Source: Fictibacillus phosphorivorans (GTDB lineage: Bacteria; Bacillota; Bacilli; Bacillales; Fictibacillaceae). Taken from it: a DNA stretch of 57,493 nt. The number at the start of each line of letters is the position of its first letter. Within the stretch, counting starts at the first letter, position 1. Under the pieces are notes generated by a model. The model searched no databases, was not told where the DNA came from, and was given only the letters and a program-made list of their open reading frames with translations. Where the stretch lies: NCBI RefSeq assembly GCF_023715845.1, contig NZ_JAMBOR010000024.1, forward strand, positions 1 to 57,493, written 5' to 3'. The translations under genes and the position numbers were made by a program. Below, piece after piece: positions 37,184 to 46,244 of this stretch.

Positions 37184-37272
37184 TTATTGGGAAACTTGAT
37201 TTTATATTAACACGTATTTATATTAATCCTTTACAAAAAAAATACGTTTAATTATAAAATAGGAGGCATTAT

Positions 37273-37791
37273 ATGAGTTTATGGTTGATTATTATTGGAA
37301 ATTTAGTGGCTTTAATTCTAGCTATAATTTTTGGAGTTGGTATTTATAAAAGGAAAAAGGCTGAAGGAAAAAGAGGAGAAATTTGGGGGATTGGTGTCTT
37401 TTTAGGAATTATGCTTTTTTTCAATGGTGTAGTTGTTTATACAGATATGGGAAATGACCGGAGAGAAAAGAGTGCTTTCAATGAAATGGAACAAAGATAT
37501 AAAAGTGAAGGAGACCAAGATCAGGAAAGCTTTAACAACTTGAAAATAACAATTAGAACTCATGGAATAAAGAAAACTACCTACCATTCAGTATATGTTG
37601 CGAATTTTAATAATAAAAAATCCTTTCATGGGAAGATATCTGTTAAATTGTTGGAAAATGGAGAAAGAGTTGGAGATTTTACTTCTGAAAAGATAACGAT
37701 TGAACCAGGAGCAAAATTCAAAGTGGATACTTTCACTGGAACCCAATTTTATGATGAATATTCCTGGAAGTGGATAGGAGAACTGGAATAA
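37273..37791 (+). CDS. Hypothetical membrane-anchored protein
   Basis: Not recognised. 172 residues: two N-terminal membrane helices (about 4-24 and 36-56), then an extracytoplasmic domain of about 110 residues that looks beta-rich, with VYVANFNNKKSFHGKISVKLL and a TIEPGAKFKVDTF stretch as in Ig-like or FxLYD-type domains. TAGGAGG precedes the ATG. AT-rich, marking the left edge of the accessory island. Single gene with its own terminator. Confidence 0.6.
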   Translation: MSLWLIIIGNLVALILAIIFGVGIYKRKKAEGKRGEIWGIGVFLGIMLFFNGVVVYTDMGNDRREKSAFNEMEQRYKSEGDQDQESFNNLKITIRTHGIKKTTYHSVYVANFNNKKSFHGKISVKLLENGERVGDFTSEKITIEPGAKFKVDTFTGTQFYDEYSWKWIGELE

Positions 37792-37795
37792 AACA

Positions 37796-37828
37796 AAAAC
37801 CAGCTATTATCAAATAGCTGGTTTTTAT
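37796..37828 (+). terminator. Terminator of the hypothetical gene
   Basis: AAAACCAGCTATT pairs with AATAGCTGGTTTT around ATCA, followed by T. Confidence 0.9.
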
Positions 37829-38198
37829 GTTTTTTGATTCTTTTTTCCTATAATGAAGTTTTAGTTTATTCAAAAAAATGTAAATTTTAGGCTTGGAAGG
37901 TTTTGAAATGAGGAGCATGTGGAATTATTCTTTTTGTTAAATGGTTAAAATTGTATTTTTAATATGAAAAAAATCCTAGTATATTTATTTTATGTGAATG
38001 TCGAAATTAGTCGTATTATAAGGAGGATAGTAAGAAGGTTGTGGAAAAGTCCTCTAAAGCTTTATATACAAAGGATTTAGAGGGTTGACTCTTAAAGAAT
38101 ACCTATGATAGTTTTGGCATAGTAAAAATCTGAAACTTTGACAAATTATATGAAAATTATTCTTTTATTACATATTTAGGAAGTAGGTATACATAAAA
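37829..38198 (+). other. Leader/promoter region of the Tad operon
   Basis: 370 AT-rich bases without a gene. A hairpin CCTCTAAA (38051-38058) / TTTAGAGG (38076-38083) with an inner CTTT/AAAG stem is the only clear structure and lacks a T tract. AAGGAGG at 38021-38027 is followed at 38038 by a 13-codon frame from TTG that ends inside the hairpin, which could be chance. TTGACA near 38138-38143 has no good -10. No known riboswitch recognised. Confidence 0.35.
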
Positions 38199-38948
38199 AT
38201 GATTGAGTCAAAACGCAGAGCATTTATTTTTATTACTTTAGCTATTCTTTTAGCTCTAATCGCAGGTTTTCTAGTTCTACAGAAAGTACGTCAACTTAAT
38301 TCTGAATTAGGCGGAATGACTGCTATTTATGTAGCCAAAGAAAATGTACCTTCACGCGAATTACTAACCCCAGAAGATGTAACTACTGAAGAAATACCGA
38401 ATCGATATATTACTGCTTCTCATATTACAGAAAGAAAAGAGTTAGTGGACAAGGTTGCTACGGTACCATTAAGCAAAGGGGACATAATTACAAAAAATAT
38501 CCTTAAAGAAACTTCAAGTGTGTTAAATGAAGATAATAGACTCGTTATGCTCTATGGATCTGATAAGGTACGCTTTGATGAAGAAGTAGAAGCGTTAGAT
38601 CGAGTAGATATAATAGTGTCTCATCAATTTGAAGGTAAGCCAAAGACAGAAATCTTCATGTCTGATGTAAAAGTAAGCCGTTCATATAAAACTGAAAAAA
38701 AACAATTTTATGGAGTTGCGTTGGAAGTACCCGTTAAAGATGCATCTAAATTAGTTCATATTCAAAATTATGCCGATAGTGTACGAGTCTTAAAAGCAAA
38801 TGTTGGTCAAGCAGAAATCAAACCAAATAATGATAAGACCAAAGAAGAGAAACCTAAAGATCCGCCGGCAAAAAAAGAGCAAAAATCTCCACCTAAAGAT
38901 TCCAAGCAGCCCCCTAAACAACAACCTGCAAAGCCTACAGGTCAGTAA
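38199..38948 (+). CDS. cpaB: Flp pilus assembly protein CpaB/RcpC (SAF domain)
   Basis: 249 residues: one N-terminal helix (about 9-28), then a SAF-type domain (YVAKENVPSRELLTPEDVTTEEIP, residues 44-67), then the RcpC-type region and a disordered Lys/Pro-rich tail of about 45 residues. In Tad systems CpaB lies in the cell envelope near the secretion channel; Gram-positive bacteria lack the outer-membrane secretin, so here it probably organises pilus exit through the wall. First gene of the operon, 36 bases before tadZ. Confidence 0.85.
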   Translation: MIESKRRAFIFITLAILLALIAGFLVLQKVRQLNSELGGMTAIYVAKENVPSRELLTPEDVTTEEIPNRYITASHITERKELVDKVATVPLSKGDIITKNILKETSSVLNEDNRLVMLYGSDKVRFDEEVEALDRVDIIVSHQFEGKPKTEIFMSDVKVSRSYKTEKKQFYGVALEVPVKDASKLVHIQNYADSVRVLKANVGQAEIKPNNDKTKEEKPKDPPAKKEQKSPPKDSKQPPKQQPAKPTGQ

Positions 38949-38984
38949 GATAGAAATTATTGTAAGGATAATGGAGGACTAAAA

Positions 38985-40133
38985 ATGCTTCAAGAGCGAA
39001 AATTATTAATCGTCAGTGATAATTCGGAGTTATCAGACCAAATTCATTTTATCTCCGAACAATTTATAAAAGTAGAAACTGTAAATTCTCATGAAGTTTT
39101 AAAGGAATTGGATAGATTAGCTCCTGATATTATTATCATCATAAAAACCGATGATTCAACTGTAGAATTAGTTCAAAGTATTCATGCTGAAAATTCAAGT
39201 CCAATATTGTTACTAACAGAATCCCAGGATTTTATTTTATTGCGTGATGTAATACGTGCTGGAGCAATTGATTATTTTGTTATACCAGATGAGATTTCTT
39301 TATTCGAAAAAAGGCTTCAAGCTATTATCAAAAGGCTAGAAACCAATGAAACAGATGTTAAAGAAGGTTATAATGCTTCATTTAAAAGAGGTAGAGGGCA
39401 AGTAATCTCTTTTTATAGTGCAAAGGGTGGGAGCGGAAAGACATTTGTAGCTACTTCTTTTGCCCAGACACTTAAGTTAGAATCTACTGCCCAAGTACTA
39501 TTGATTGACCTTAACCTGCAATTTGGCGGTATTGAAACTTATCTCAGTATTGAGAGCACACGTTCCTTAATTGATTTAAATCCTGTAATAGAGGAGTTAA
39601 ATGAATCCCATATACAAAATGTTAGTGAAAAAGAAAGCCATTCAAAATTAGAAATACTATTAAGTCCAAAAGATGCTGAAATAGCAGAAAGCGTTACGCA
39701 AGGTTTCGTTTCAAAGTTAATTAGGGCATGCAGACGTAGTTATGATTTTATAATTTTAGATCTTCCTTCTTATGTGGACGACAAAACTTATATAGCTTTA
39801 GAAGAATCTGATGTGATTAACTACATTTTAAATCTTGACACACCTTCATTGAGAGCTTTTAAAGATGCAGAAGTTTTATTCCAAAGACTAGGAATTGATG
39901 TAAATGAAAGGTTACAAATTATCGTAAACAAAACAGGAAAAGAAAATGAGGTCACTTTAAAGGATATTAAAGATATTGTTACGGTACCTGTTGTGACTGA
40001 TATTAGATATGATAAAAAAACAGTTCAACCAATGATAAATCAAGGTTTGCCATTGCAAAAAAAACCTAATGAAAAAAAACTTCCACATCCAGCTAAGGAC
40101 ATTAGAAAATGGGTGTTGTCGAAGTTAAGCTAA
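38985..40133 (+). CDS. cpaE: Pilus assembly ATPase TadZ/CpaE
   Basis: 382 residues: an N-terminal response-regulator-like receiver domain (about 1-120, LLIVSDNSELSDQI..., without the full phosphoryl-acceptor set) and a MinD/ParA-type ATPase with a deviant Walker A KGGSGKT near residues 146-152. TadZ places the Tad machine in the cell, commonly at a pole. TGGAGG precedes the ATG. Confidence 0.88.
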   Translation: MLQERKLLIVSDNSELSDQIHFISEQFIKVETVNSHEVLKELDRLAPDIIIIIKTDDSTVELVQSIHAENSSPILLLTESQDFILLRDVIRAGAIDYFVIPDEISLFEKRLQAIIKRLETNETDVKEGYNASFKRGRGQVISFYSAKGGSGKTFVATSFAQTLKLESTAQVLLIDLNLQFGGIETYLSIESTRSLIDLNPVIEELNESHIQNVSEKESHSKLEILLSPKDAEIAESVTQGFVSKLIRACRRSYDFIILDLPSYVDDKTYIALEESDVINYILNLDTPSLRAFKDAEVLFQRLGIDVNERLQIIVNKTGKENEVTLKDIKDIVTVPVVTDIRYDKKTVQPMINQGLPLQKKPNEKKLPHPAKDIRKWVLSKLS

Positions 40134-40165
40134 GTTATTTCGAAAATAATGAAAGGAGGTAAAAT

Positions 40166-41530
40166 ATGTCTATTTTCAAACGTGAAAAAGAATTACCTTC
40201 TCTTAAAAAAACAAATCTAAATAACACATACTCTAATCCGTATATTGATAAACTTGTTGAACACTATAAAGGACGTCTTTTACATGAAACTAATTTAGAA
40301 CAACTTACAAGTTTGAGTCGAGGTGAAATGAAGCTATCTATCGAAAAACTTGTCAGTTCATTTATGTCTGAAGAAAAAGTGATTATTCCTCGACATGAAA
40401 AAGAAGCTCTGCTTATAAGGCTAATAGATGAATCGGTAGGTTTTGGGCCTCTTGAACCTCTTTTAAATGATTCAGAGATTACGGAGATACTGATTAATGG
40501 CCATAAAGAAGTTTTTATAGAGAAAAACGGACAATTAAGAAAAACAAATATTCAATTTAAAGATGAAAATCATGTGAGACACATTGTTGATAGAGTTGTG
40601 GCACCCCTTGGACGAAGAATTGATGAAAGTTCTCCTATGGTAGATGCTAGACTTCATGACGGAAGTCGCGTAAATGCTGTTATTCCACCTGTTAGTTTAA
40701 ATGGAACACTTGTTTCAATCCGTAAGTTTAGAGAAGATCCTTTTAAGATGGAAGACTTGATCAACTTTCAATCTATGGATGAGTCTATGTCTCACTTTTT
40801 GCAAGCGGTTATAAAAGCAAAAATGAATGTACTTATTTCAGGGGGGACTGGAAGTGGAAAAACCACATTACTTAATGCACTTGCTAGAGCGATTCCACCT
40901 TCTGAACGTGTTATAACAATAGAAGATTCGGCTGAATTAAAGCTTGATAGAGCAAGTGTAGTAGGAATGGAATCTAGACCTCCAAACGTTGAAGGATCTG
41001 GGGAAATTACAATTCGACAATTGGTTAAAAATGCTTTGCGAATGCGTCCAGACCGTATTATTGTTGGTGAAGTACGTGGATCAGAGGCCTTCGATATGCT
41101 GCAAGCTATGAATACAGGGCATGAAGGTTCCATGACTACAGTCCATGCTAATTCACCTTATGATGCCCTTAGCCGTGTTGAAGGAATGGTAATCATGTCA
41201 GGAATGGACTTGCCTACAGAGGTTATACGAGAATATATCGTAGGAGCACTGGATTTTATTGTACAGGGAGAGCGGCTATCCGACGGGAATCGTAAAATTG
41301 TTTCCATTGCTGAAGTATTTAAAGATGAACAAAATAAGGTTCAAATGAAAGAGATTTTTAAGTTCAAACGGACCGGCATGGGTGAGAATGGTAAGGTACT
41401 AGGATATTTTACACCTACAGGAACTGTTCCAAAATGCTTGGAAAGACTGAGGGTTTTCGGAATAAAGATTGATGAATCTATGTTCTGGCCAAAGGAGGTT
41501 AAACCGAATGATACCGTCTATTCTGTTTAG
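40166..41530 (+). CDS. cpaF: Pilus assembly ATPase TadA/CpaF
   Basis: 454-residue type II/IV secretion hexameric ATPase. The N-domain has [19 protein letters not shown]. The Walker A is GGTGSGKTT, followed by the Asp box ITIEDSAEL, Walker [13 protein letters not shown] and the His box [14 protein letters not shown]. It powers Flp pilus extension and possibly retraction. AAAGGAGG sets the ATG. It overlaps tadB by 23 bases. Confidence 0.94.
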   Translation: MSIFKREKELPSLKKTNLNNTYSNPYIDKLVEHYKGRLLHETNLEQLTSLSRGEMKLSIEKLVSSFMSEEKVIIPRHEKEALLIRLIDESVGFGPLEPLLNDSEITEILINGHKEVFIEKNGQLRKTNIQFKDENHVRHIVDRVVAPLGRRIDESSPMVDARLHDGSRVNAVIPPVSLNGTLVSIRKFREDPFKMEDLINFQSMDESMSHFLQAVIKAKMNVLISGGTGSGKTTLLNALARAIPPSERVITIEDSAELKLDRASVVGMESRPPNVEGSGEITIRQLVKNALRMRPDRIIVGEVRGSEAFDMLQAMNTGHEGSMTTVHANSPYDALSRVEGMVIMSGMDLPTEVIREYIVGALDFIVQGERLSDGNRKIVSIAEVFKDEQNKVQMKEIFKFKRTGMGENGKVLGYFTPTGTVPKCLERLRVFGIKIDESMFWPKEVKPNDTVYSV

Positions 41531-42431
41531 TCTATCCGTATTGCTTTTTATTATCGGTTTTTATCAATATTTAGGGTTCAGATCTCAAAAAAAAGAATTG
41601 AAGCAAAAAATTTCTAAGTTTTTTCCGGTTAAAAAAAGAAAAAGTATAATTGTTGTTTGGGGAAGCCGTTTCGATCAAACTGAACTTGCTAAACCTATAA
41701 ATGATAAGTTGCAGAAAGCGAGTGTTCCATTAACTGCTTCGGAATTATTAGGAGCGTTGATCGTTGGGTGTTTAGGAGTAACTGTATTATTGACAAATTT
41801 GTTTGATGTCCCTTTGCGTATAAGTTTTCTATTGGGATTGTTTACAGCAGCTCTATCCTATTGGTTATTGTTTTTAATTAGACAAAATCGTTATAACGAT
41901 CGCTTAAATAGTCAACTTTCAGAGGTATGTAGATTACTAGGGAATTCTGCAAGAGCAGGAATGACCATAAATCAGGGAATTGAAATGGTTGCAAGAGAAG
42001 CCTCATCACCTGCAAGAGAAGAGTTTTCAAGGATTGCCAGCGAACTTAGATTAGGGGTTGACTTTGAAAAGGCAATGCGTGACTTGCAGAATAGAATTCC
42101 ATCTAGGGAATTCCAGTTATTTATAGCTACGTTGCTTATTCAAAAAAAATCTGGAGGGAATTTATTCTCTGTATTGGATGAAATGGCTAACACTTTAGAG
42201 GAAAGAAAAGTTCTTAATCAAACGATTAAAACAATGACTGCTGAACAAAGATATATTTCATACTTTGTCCCAGCATTACCAATATTACTACTGCTTATTA
42301 TGAATCAAATTGTTGATGGATTTCTTGAACCGTTATCTACCATACCCGGCATTATTTTAGGAACAATTTTTATACTGGGGACAGGCGTTACTTTTATTCT
42401 TGTTAAAAAAGTAACGAACATTAAGGTGTAA
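41508..42431 (+). CDS. tadB: Tad inner-membrane platform protein TadB
   Basis: 307 residues with an N-terminal helix, a central pair of helices and two C-terminal ones around a T2SSF domain (LGNSARAGMTINQGIEMVA, later FQLFIATLLIQKKSGGNL). ATG 41508 has AAAGGAGG nine bases upstream inside the end of cpaF. It forms the platform with TadC. Confidence 0.9.
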   Translation: MIPSILFSLSVLLFIIGFYQYLGFRSQKKELKQKISKFFPVKKRKSIIVVWGSRFDQTELAKPINDKLQKASVPLTASELLGALIVGCLGVTVLLTNLFDVPLRISFLLGLFTAALSYWLLFLIRQNRYNDRLNSQLSEVCRLLGNSARAGMTINQGIEMVAREASSPAREEFSRIASELRLGVDFEKAMRDLQNRIPSREFQLFIATLLIQKKSGGNLFSVLDEMANTLEERKVLNQTIKTMTAEQRYISYFVPALPILLLLIMNQIVDGFLEPLSTIPGIILGTIFILGTGVTFILVKKVTNIKV

Positions 42432-42433
42432 TT

Positions 42434-43372
42434 ATGGATACTATCATTTTAGTTGCTATTTTATTTTTCTGGGTATTTCTATTTATTGGGTTATATAGCT
42501 GGTATCAATATCAAAGTAAGCAAGCATTATTACAAAAACACATAAAAGAATCTATATTTTATGAAGAACAGCACTTAAGGAAGAAAGATTCGTATTTTGT
42601 GAAACTTGTAAAACGGATAACCAAACAAGCTGATGATTTTTCCGCTATTGGTCAAAGGATTGATTTGTTTAGTGAGTCACATGAAGTAGAGGATTGGTTA
42701 AAAAAATCTAGTTTTCCATTAGATTTAACAGTAGAGAGGTTCCAAGGTCTTAAGATTGTATTGGCCCTCATTGGTTTTGGGTTAGGTATAACCTTCTTAT
42801 TATTAGGTTTGCCGCTGTCGAATTTTGGTGTTGTTCTATTACCAGTTGGAGGTTATTTCTTCCCTATAATTTGGTTAAAGCAAAAAGCGAAACAAAGACA
42901 AGATCAACTTAGATATGACCTGCCAGATTTTCTGGATACTGTAAGTGTTAGTTTGCAAGCTGGTATAGGGTTGGACCAAGCTTTAAGAGAAGTAGTCAAA
43001 TTCTTTTCAGGACCTTTACGAGAAGAATTTAGTAGGTTTAACCAAGAGATAGATTTAGGGGTTGAGCGCGAGAAAGCTTATCGAAACCTATTAGCTAGAA
43101 ACGATAACCCTGAATTCCAAACATTAATAAAATCTCTTATTCAAGGTATGACACTTGGGGTACCAGTGGCTACAACATTTAAGATCCAAGCTGAGGACAT
43201 GAGGATAATCCGACAAGAACAAATAAAGGAAAAGGCAGCCAAGGCCTCTCCTAAAATCACATTGATCACTACCTTTATAGTTATGCCAACCGCCATATTT
43301 TTAATAGGTGGATTAATGGTTATGAACATGTTCATGGGTGATAATAATTTATTTGGAGTTTTTCAGAAGTAA
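42434..43372 (+). CDS. tadC: Tad inner-membrane platform protein TadC
   Basis: 312 residues, again a T2SSF-type protein (LPDFLDTVSVSLQAGIGLDQAL; FQTLIKSLIQGMTLGVPVA) with an N-terminal helix, a mid pair and a C-terminal helix. It starts two bases after the tadB stop, so the two are coupled. Confidence 0.9.
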   Translation: MDTIILVAILFFWVFLFIGLYSWYQYQSKQALLQKHIKESIFYEEQHLRKKDSYFVKLVKRITKQADDFSAIGQRIDLFSESHEVEDWLKKSSFPLDLTVERFQGLKIVLALIGFGLGITFLLLGLPLSNFGVVLLPVGGYFFPIIWLKQKAKQRQDQLRYDLPDFLDTVSVSLQAGIGLDQALREVVKFFSGPLREEFSRFNQEIDLGVEREKAYRNLLARNDNPEFQTLIKSLIQGMTLGVPVATTFKIQAEDMRIIRQEQIKEKAAKASPKITLITTFIVMPTAIFLIGGLMVMNMFMGDNNLFGVFQK

Positions 43373-43437
43373 ATTAGGTACAACTTTTAAGTTTTTACTT
43401 AAGAGATTATATAAAAAACAATTAGGAGGAATTTCAA

Positions 43438-43650
43438 ATGCAAAAATTAAGTATTTCGCTTTATCTTAAAGTCAAGGATGCTTTGCAAAATCAGAAAGGT
43501 GCACAATCTCTAGAATGGCTTGGGATAGCAGCGTTATTAATTATGGTTGTAGGAATCGTATCGACTTTCCTTGGTGGATCAGGTAAGGGTCGTATTGAAG
43601 GGGTATTAGAAAACATTATTAGCTCTATTGAAGATCAAGTAGGAAAATAA
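43438..43650 (+). CDS. flp: Flp-type major pilin
   Basis: A 70-residue prepilin: a 20-residue basic leader, KG|AQSLEW with Gly at -1 and Glu at +5 (the class III prepilin cleavage motif), then one hydrophobic helix (about 29-47). LGGEAGGA-like alanine/glycine content is low. TAGGAGGA gives a strong start. A stem-loop follows the gene. Confidence 0.9.
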   Translation: MQKLSISLYLKVKDALQNQKGAQSLEWLGIAALLIMVVGIVSTFLGGSGKGRIEGVLENIISSIEDQVGK

Positions 43651-43660
43651 TTAATTGAAA

Positions 43661-43695
43661 CAGGCAAGTGGTGAAATCTTTTCCTCACTTGCTTG
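43661..43695 (+). terminator. Stem-loop (attenuator) after the pilin gene
   Basis: CAGGCAAGTG (43661-43670) pairs with CACTTGCTTG (43686-43695), one G-T pair, with no proper T tract. It would protect the pilin message or partly stop transcription, making pilin more abundant than downstream products. Confidence 0.6.
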
Positions 43696-43727
43696 TTCAT
43701 TAAATGGGGAGGAGCTCTCACACACCT

Positions 43728-45113
43728 ATGAAGAGAAACAAAATATTCATAGTACTTATTTTACTTTTTATATTTACAATATTACTAGTTGCTTGTACGA
43801 ATGATGAAAATAAGGATCAGCCGAAAAAATCTTCTAGGACTCAAGAGGAAACTAACAAAGAGGATAACCTCGGTGAGAAAGAGCTTGCTATAATCAACGA
43901 AGCTCCAAAGCCTTCTGAGAACCTAGAAGAGATTTTAGAATATCCGAAAGGTCAATTTGCTGGATTGGATTTTAGAGGGAACGATGAAGACAAAGAACGA
44001 ATACTAGAGACCTTTGAAGATTTTCCTAAACTGAATAGTAACACAAGTGATGAGGTGTTGGATAAATATTGGGCTACAATGGTTTCTTACTATCATGAAG
44101 ATTATCCTAGTCCTGACGAAGTCTTGGAAGGAATTAAATTGCAATCCTTTGGAAATCCAGAACTAGAAGACAAAAGATATCATTTTAAAGAAAATCTTAA
44201 TGTTGAAATCATACTAGATGCCAGCGGAAGTATGGGAGCGAAAATAGGAAATAAAACCAAAATGGAGCTTGCAAAAGATTCAATCAAGGGGTTTGCTTCA
44301 AAATTGCCTAGTAATGCAAATGTTGCTTTAAGAGTATATGGGCATAAAGGAAGCGGTAGCAATGCAGACAAAGCATTATCTTGTGGTAGCTCTGAGTTGG
44401 TTTATTCCTTACAAAAATACAATGAAAAAGTATTTGATGATTCCTTAAACAAGTTTGACCCTGCCGGCTGGACACCAATTGCATTAGCTTTAAATGAAGC
44501 TCAAAAAGATTTAAAATCTTTTGATAGTGAACGAAATACAAACATTATCTATTTGGTCAGTGATGGAATTGCAACATGTGATGAGGATCCTATTAAAGCA
44601 GCTAAAACAATAGCTGATTCTAATATTGAACCAATCGTAAATATTTTAGGTTTTGATATTGATAATAAAGGTCAAAAGCAACTAATGGAAATAGCAAAAG
44701 CATCAAAAGGAACATATGCATCAGTAAACAATGCTGATCAGTTAAACCAGGAATTAGATAAAGCAAAACAAATAGCTGAACTTTGGGAAGATTGGAAAGA
44801 TAACGCAAAAAGGGATGCTAAAAGTCAATTTATTGATCAAAAATTCGATATTCTTTTTTTCTCTAATGATTTTGCTGAAGCATATATAAGAGAAAATAAT
44901 AACTATAGGTATACCATTAGACATTTAAGGGATGAAGGTAAAATCAGTAAAGAAAGCTGGAGATACCTGGATGATAAGCGCAAAGAGCGTTTTGATAGAA
45001 TGAAAGATTATAGGCAGGAAATCGAAAAACAATTGGACTCAATAAATGAAGGCAACTTAGAAGATGCTCAAAAAGAATTGAAAAAAATGGCGGAAGAGAA
45101 TAAGCCTAATTAG
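43728..45113 (+). CDS. VWA-domain lipoprotein of the Tad operon
   Basis: 461 residues. A signal peptide with lipobox LLVAC (Cys23) is followed by an acidic/Ser-rich linker and a von Willebrand A domain with a complete MIDAS: DASGS near residue 164, Thr in GWTPIA, Asp in VSDGIATCDED. Two cysteines (LSCGSS and ATCDED) could form a disulfide. A charged helical C-terminal region ends it. The GGGGAGGAG site is 13 bases before ATG 43728, long but the only good one; ATG 43704 lacks a site. It lies between flp and the TadE gene and is probably a surface or pilus-associated adhesion protein. Close paralogue at 53229. Confidence 0.82.
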   Translation: MKRNKIFIVLILLFIFTILLVACTNDENKDQPKKSSRTQEETNKEDNLGEKELAIINEAPKPSENLEEILEYPKGQFAGLDFRGNDEDKERILETFEDFPKLNSNTSDEVLDKYWATMVSYYHEDYPSPDEVLEGIKLQSFGNPELEDKRYHFKENLNVEIILDASGSMGAKIGNKTKMELAKDSIKGFASKLPSNANVALRVYGHKGSGSNADKALSCGSSELVYSLQKYNEKVFDDSLNKFDPAGWTPIALALNEAQKDLKSFDSERNTNIIYLVSDGIATCDEDPIKAAKTIADSNIEPIVNILGFDIDNKGQKQLMEIAKASKGTYASVNNADQLNQELDKAKQIAELWEDWKDNAKRDAKSQFIDQKFDILFFSNDFAEAYIRENNNYRYTIRHLRDEGKISKESWRYLDDKRKERFDRMKDYRQEIEKQLDSINEGNLEDAQKELKKMAEENKPN

Positions 45114-45138
45114 GATGAAGGTCTAGGGGTTGCACGAA

Positions 45139-45558
45139 ATGAAAAAGTATTTCTTTTCAATTAAGAGAAAAATAAATAATGAAAAAGGTGCAATTTCATT
45201 AGAGTTTCTAGGGATATTGCCTTTTTACTTCTTTTTATTATTGCTTTTATGGCAGGCGGTTGCTTTTGGGTATTCAGTTATAACTACTCAGTCAGCAATG
45301 AACGAAGCAGCTAAAGTTGTTTCAACAGGTGGAACCCAAGAGGATGCTATCAATCAAGCAAGTGAAATTATTGGCGGGGGAGATTTAATAAACTTTCAAT
45401 CTGTTAATTTTTCACCTATAGATACAGATGGAGATTTTACAACTACTATTAATGTTGAAATGGGATTGGTTTTTATTCCGGACCAATGGAGAAGCAAAGG
45501 TTTCTTTTGGATTCCTTTTGAATTGTCTACTAATAGCAGAGTGATTAGTTATGAATAA
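45139..45558 (+). CDS. tadE: TadE-like pseudopilin
   Basis: 139 residues. Basic leader, then EKG|AISLEFLG, the same G|AxSLE(W/F) cleavage motif as the Flp pilin, followed by a long hydrophobic helix and a small beta-rich domain. It is likely a minor pilin processed by the same peptidase. ATG 45139 has AGGGG nine bases upstream; a TTG at 45130 is less likely. It overlaps the next gene by eight bases. Confidence 0.82.
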   Translation: MKKYFFSIKRKINNEKGAISLEFLGILPFYFFLLLLLWQAVAFGYSVITTQSAMNEAAKVVSTGGTQEDAINQASEIIGGGDLINFQSVNFSPIDTDGDFTTTINVEMGLVFIPDQWRSKGFFWIPFELSTNSRVISYE

Positions 45559-46219
45559 CGAAAGAGGTAATGCTTCGTTTTATTTAATCTGGCTTTTGGG
45601 TTTAACAGCTCTGCTATTTTTCTTTGTTATTAACATTTCAAAAATCTTTTTTGCCAGTGAAACTGCTACAAATGCAGCAGAGCAAGCAAGTTTAGCTGCA
45701 ACTGATGTGGTGTATGATGCTATAAATAATGCAGTTATGGAGTTTGATAGTCATCCTATTCATGGTCCTCTTTTTTTTACCAGCCATGGACTGAAGTCAT
45801 TGCAAGATGTAATTGAGGAAAGGAAAATTGAATTACGTTCCACAAAGCCTAGCTTAACGGATTCAAGAGCGCAGATTATTGCAATGAATGAGATATTAAG
45901 TGATGAAATCCCCCAAATTGATGCTTTGAATGACAAAGTGAAAAGTCACCTTGAAAGTCCTAATACAATTGCTGCTCTAAAGTTTGCAGTAGAACAGAAT
46001 ATATCAAACAATAAAGCAATAAGTGAAGGAAATTCCATTATTTATTTTAATAATGATGAAAGGATTGAAATTAATGCTAAAGTAAATCCAAAGCTGACTA
46101 GTTTCCAAAACTTCTTTAAAAAAAGTGTGGATACTTTAAGAAAAAACGGACAAGGTCCTAGAATTCCTTTTGTAAAATACTTAGATGATTGGAGTAATCA
46201 AGTGATACTTCTTGATTAA
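45551..46219 (+). CDS. TadG-position membrane-anchored protein
   Basis: 222 residues with one N-terminal helix (about 10-32) after NERGNASFYL. That resembles the TadE/TadG leader but lacks the Glu at +5, so it may not be cut. The rest is helical (AATNAAEQASLAATDVVYDAIN is typical of Tad pseudopilins). It lacks the VWA domain of classical TadG; that domain is on the separate lipoprotein encoded two genes upstream. Role: minor pilus component, inferred. Confidence 0.7.
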   Translation: MNNERGNASFYLIWLLGLTALLFFFVINISKIFFASETATNAAEQASLAATDVVYDAINNAVMEFDSHPIHGPLFFTSHGLKSLQDVIEERKIELRSTKPSLTDSRAQIIAMNEILSDEIPQIDALNDKVKSHLESPNTIAALKFAVEQNISNNKAISEGNSIIYFNNDERIEINAKVNPKLTSFQNFFKKSVDTLRKNGQGPRIPFVKYLDDWSNQVILLD

Positions 46220-46244
46220 ATAATTTGCAGGGGGTGTAAAAATT

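Noticed and set aside
37877-37959. ComK-box-like AAAA-N5-TTTT motif upstream of the Tad operon (37947-37959)
   Set aside because: A single AT box; the next similar one is about 70 bases away with wrong spacing, and the region is AT-rich enough for chance.
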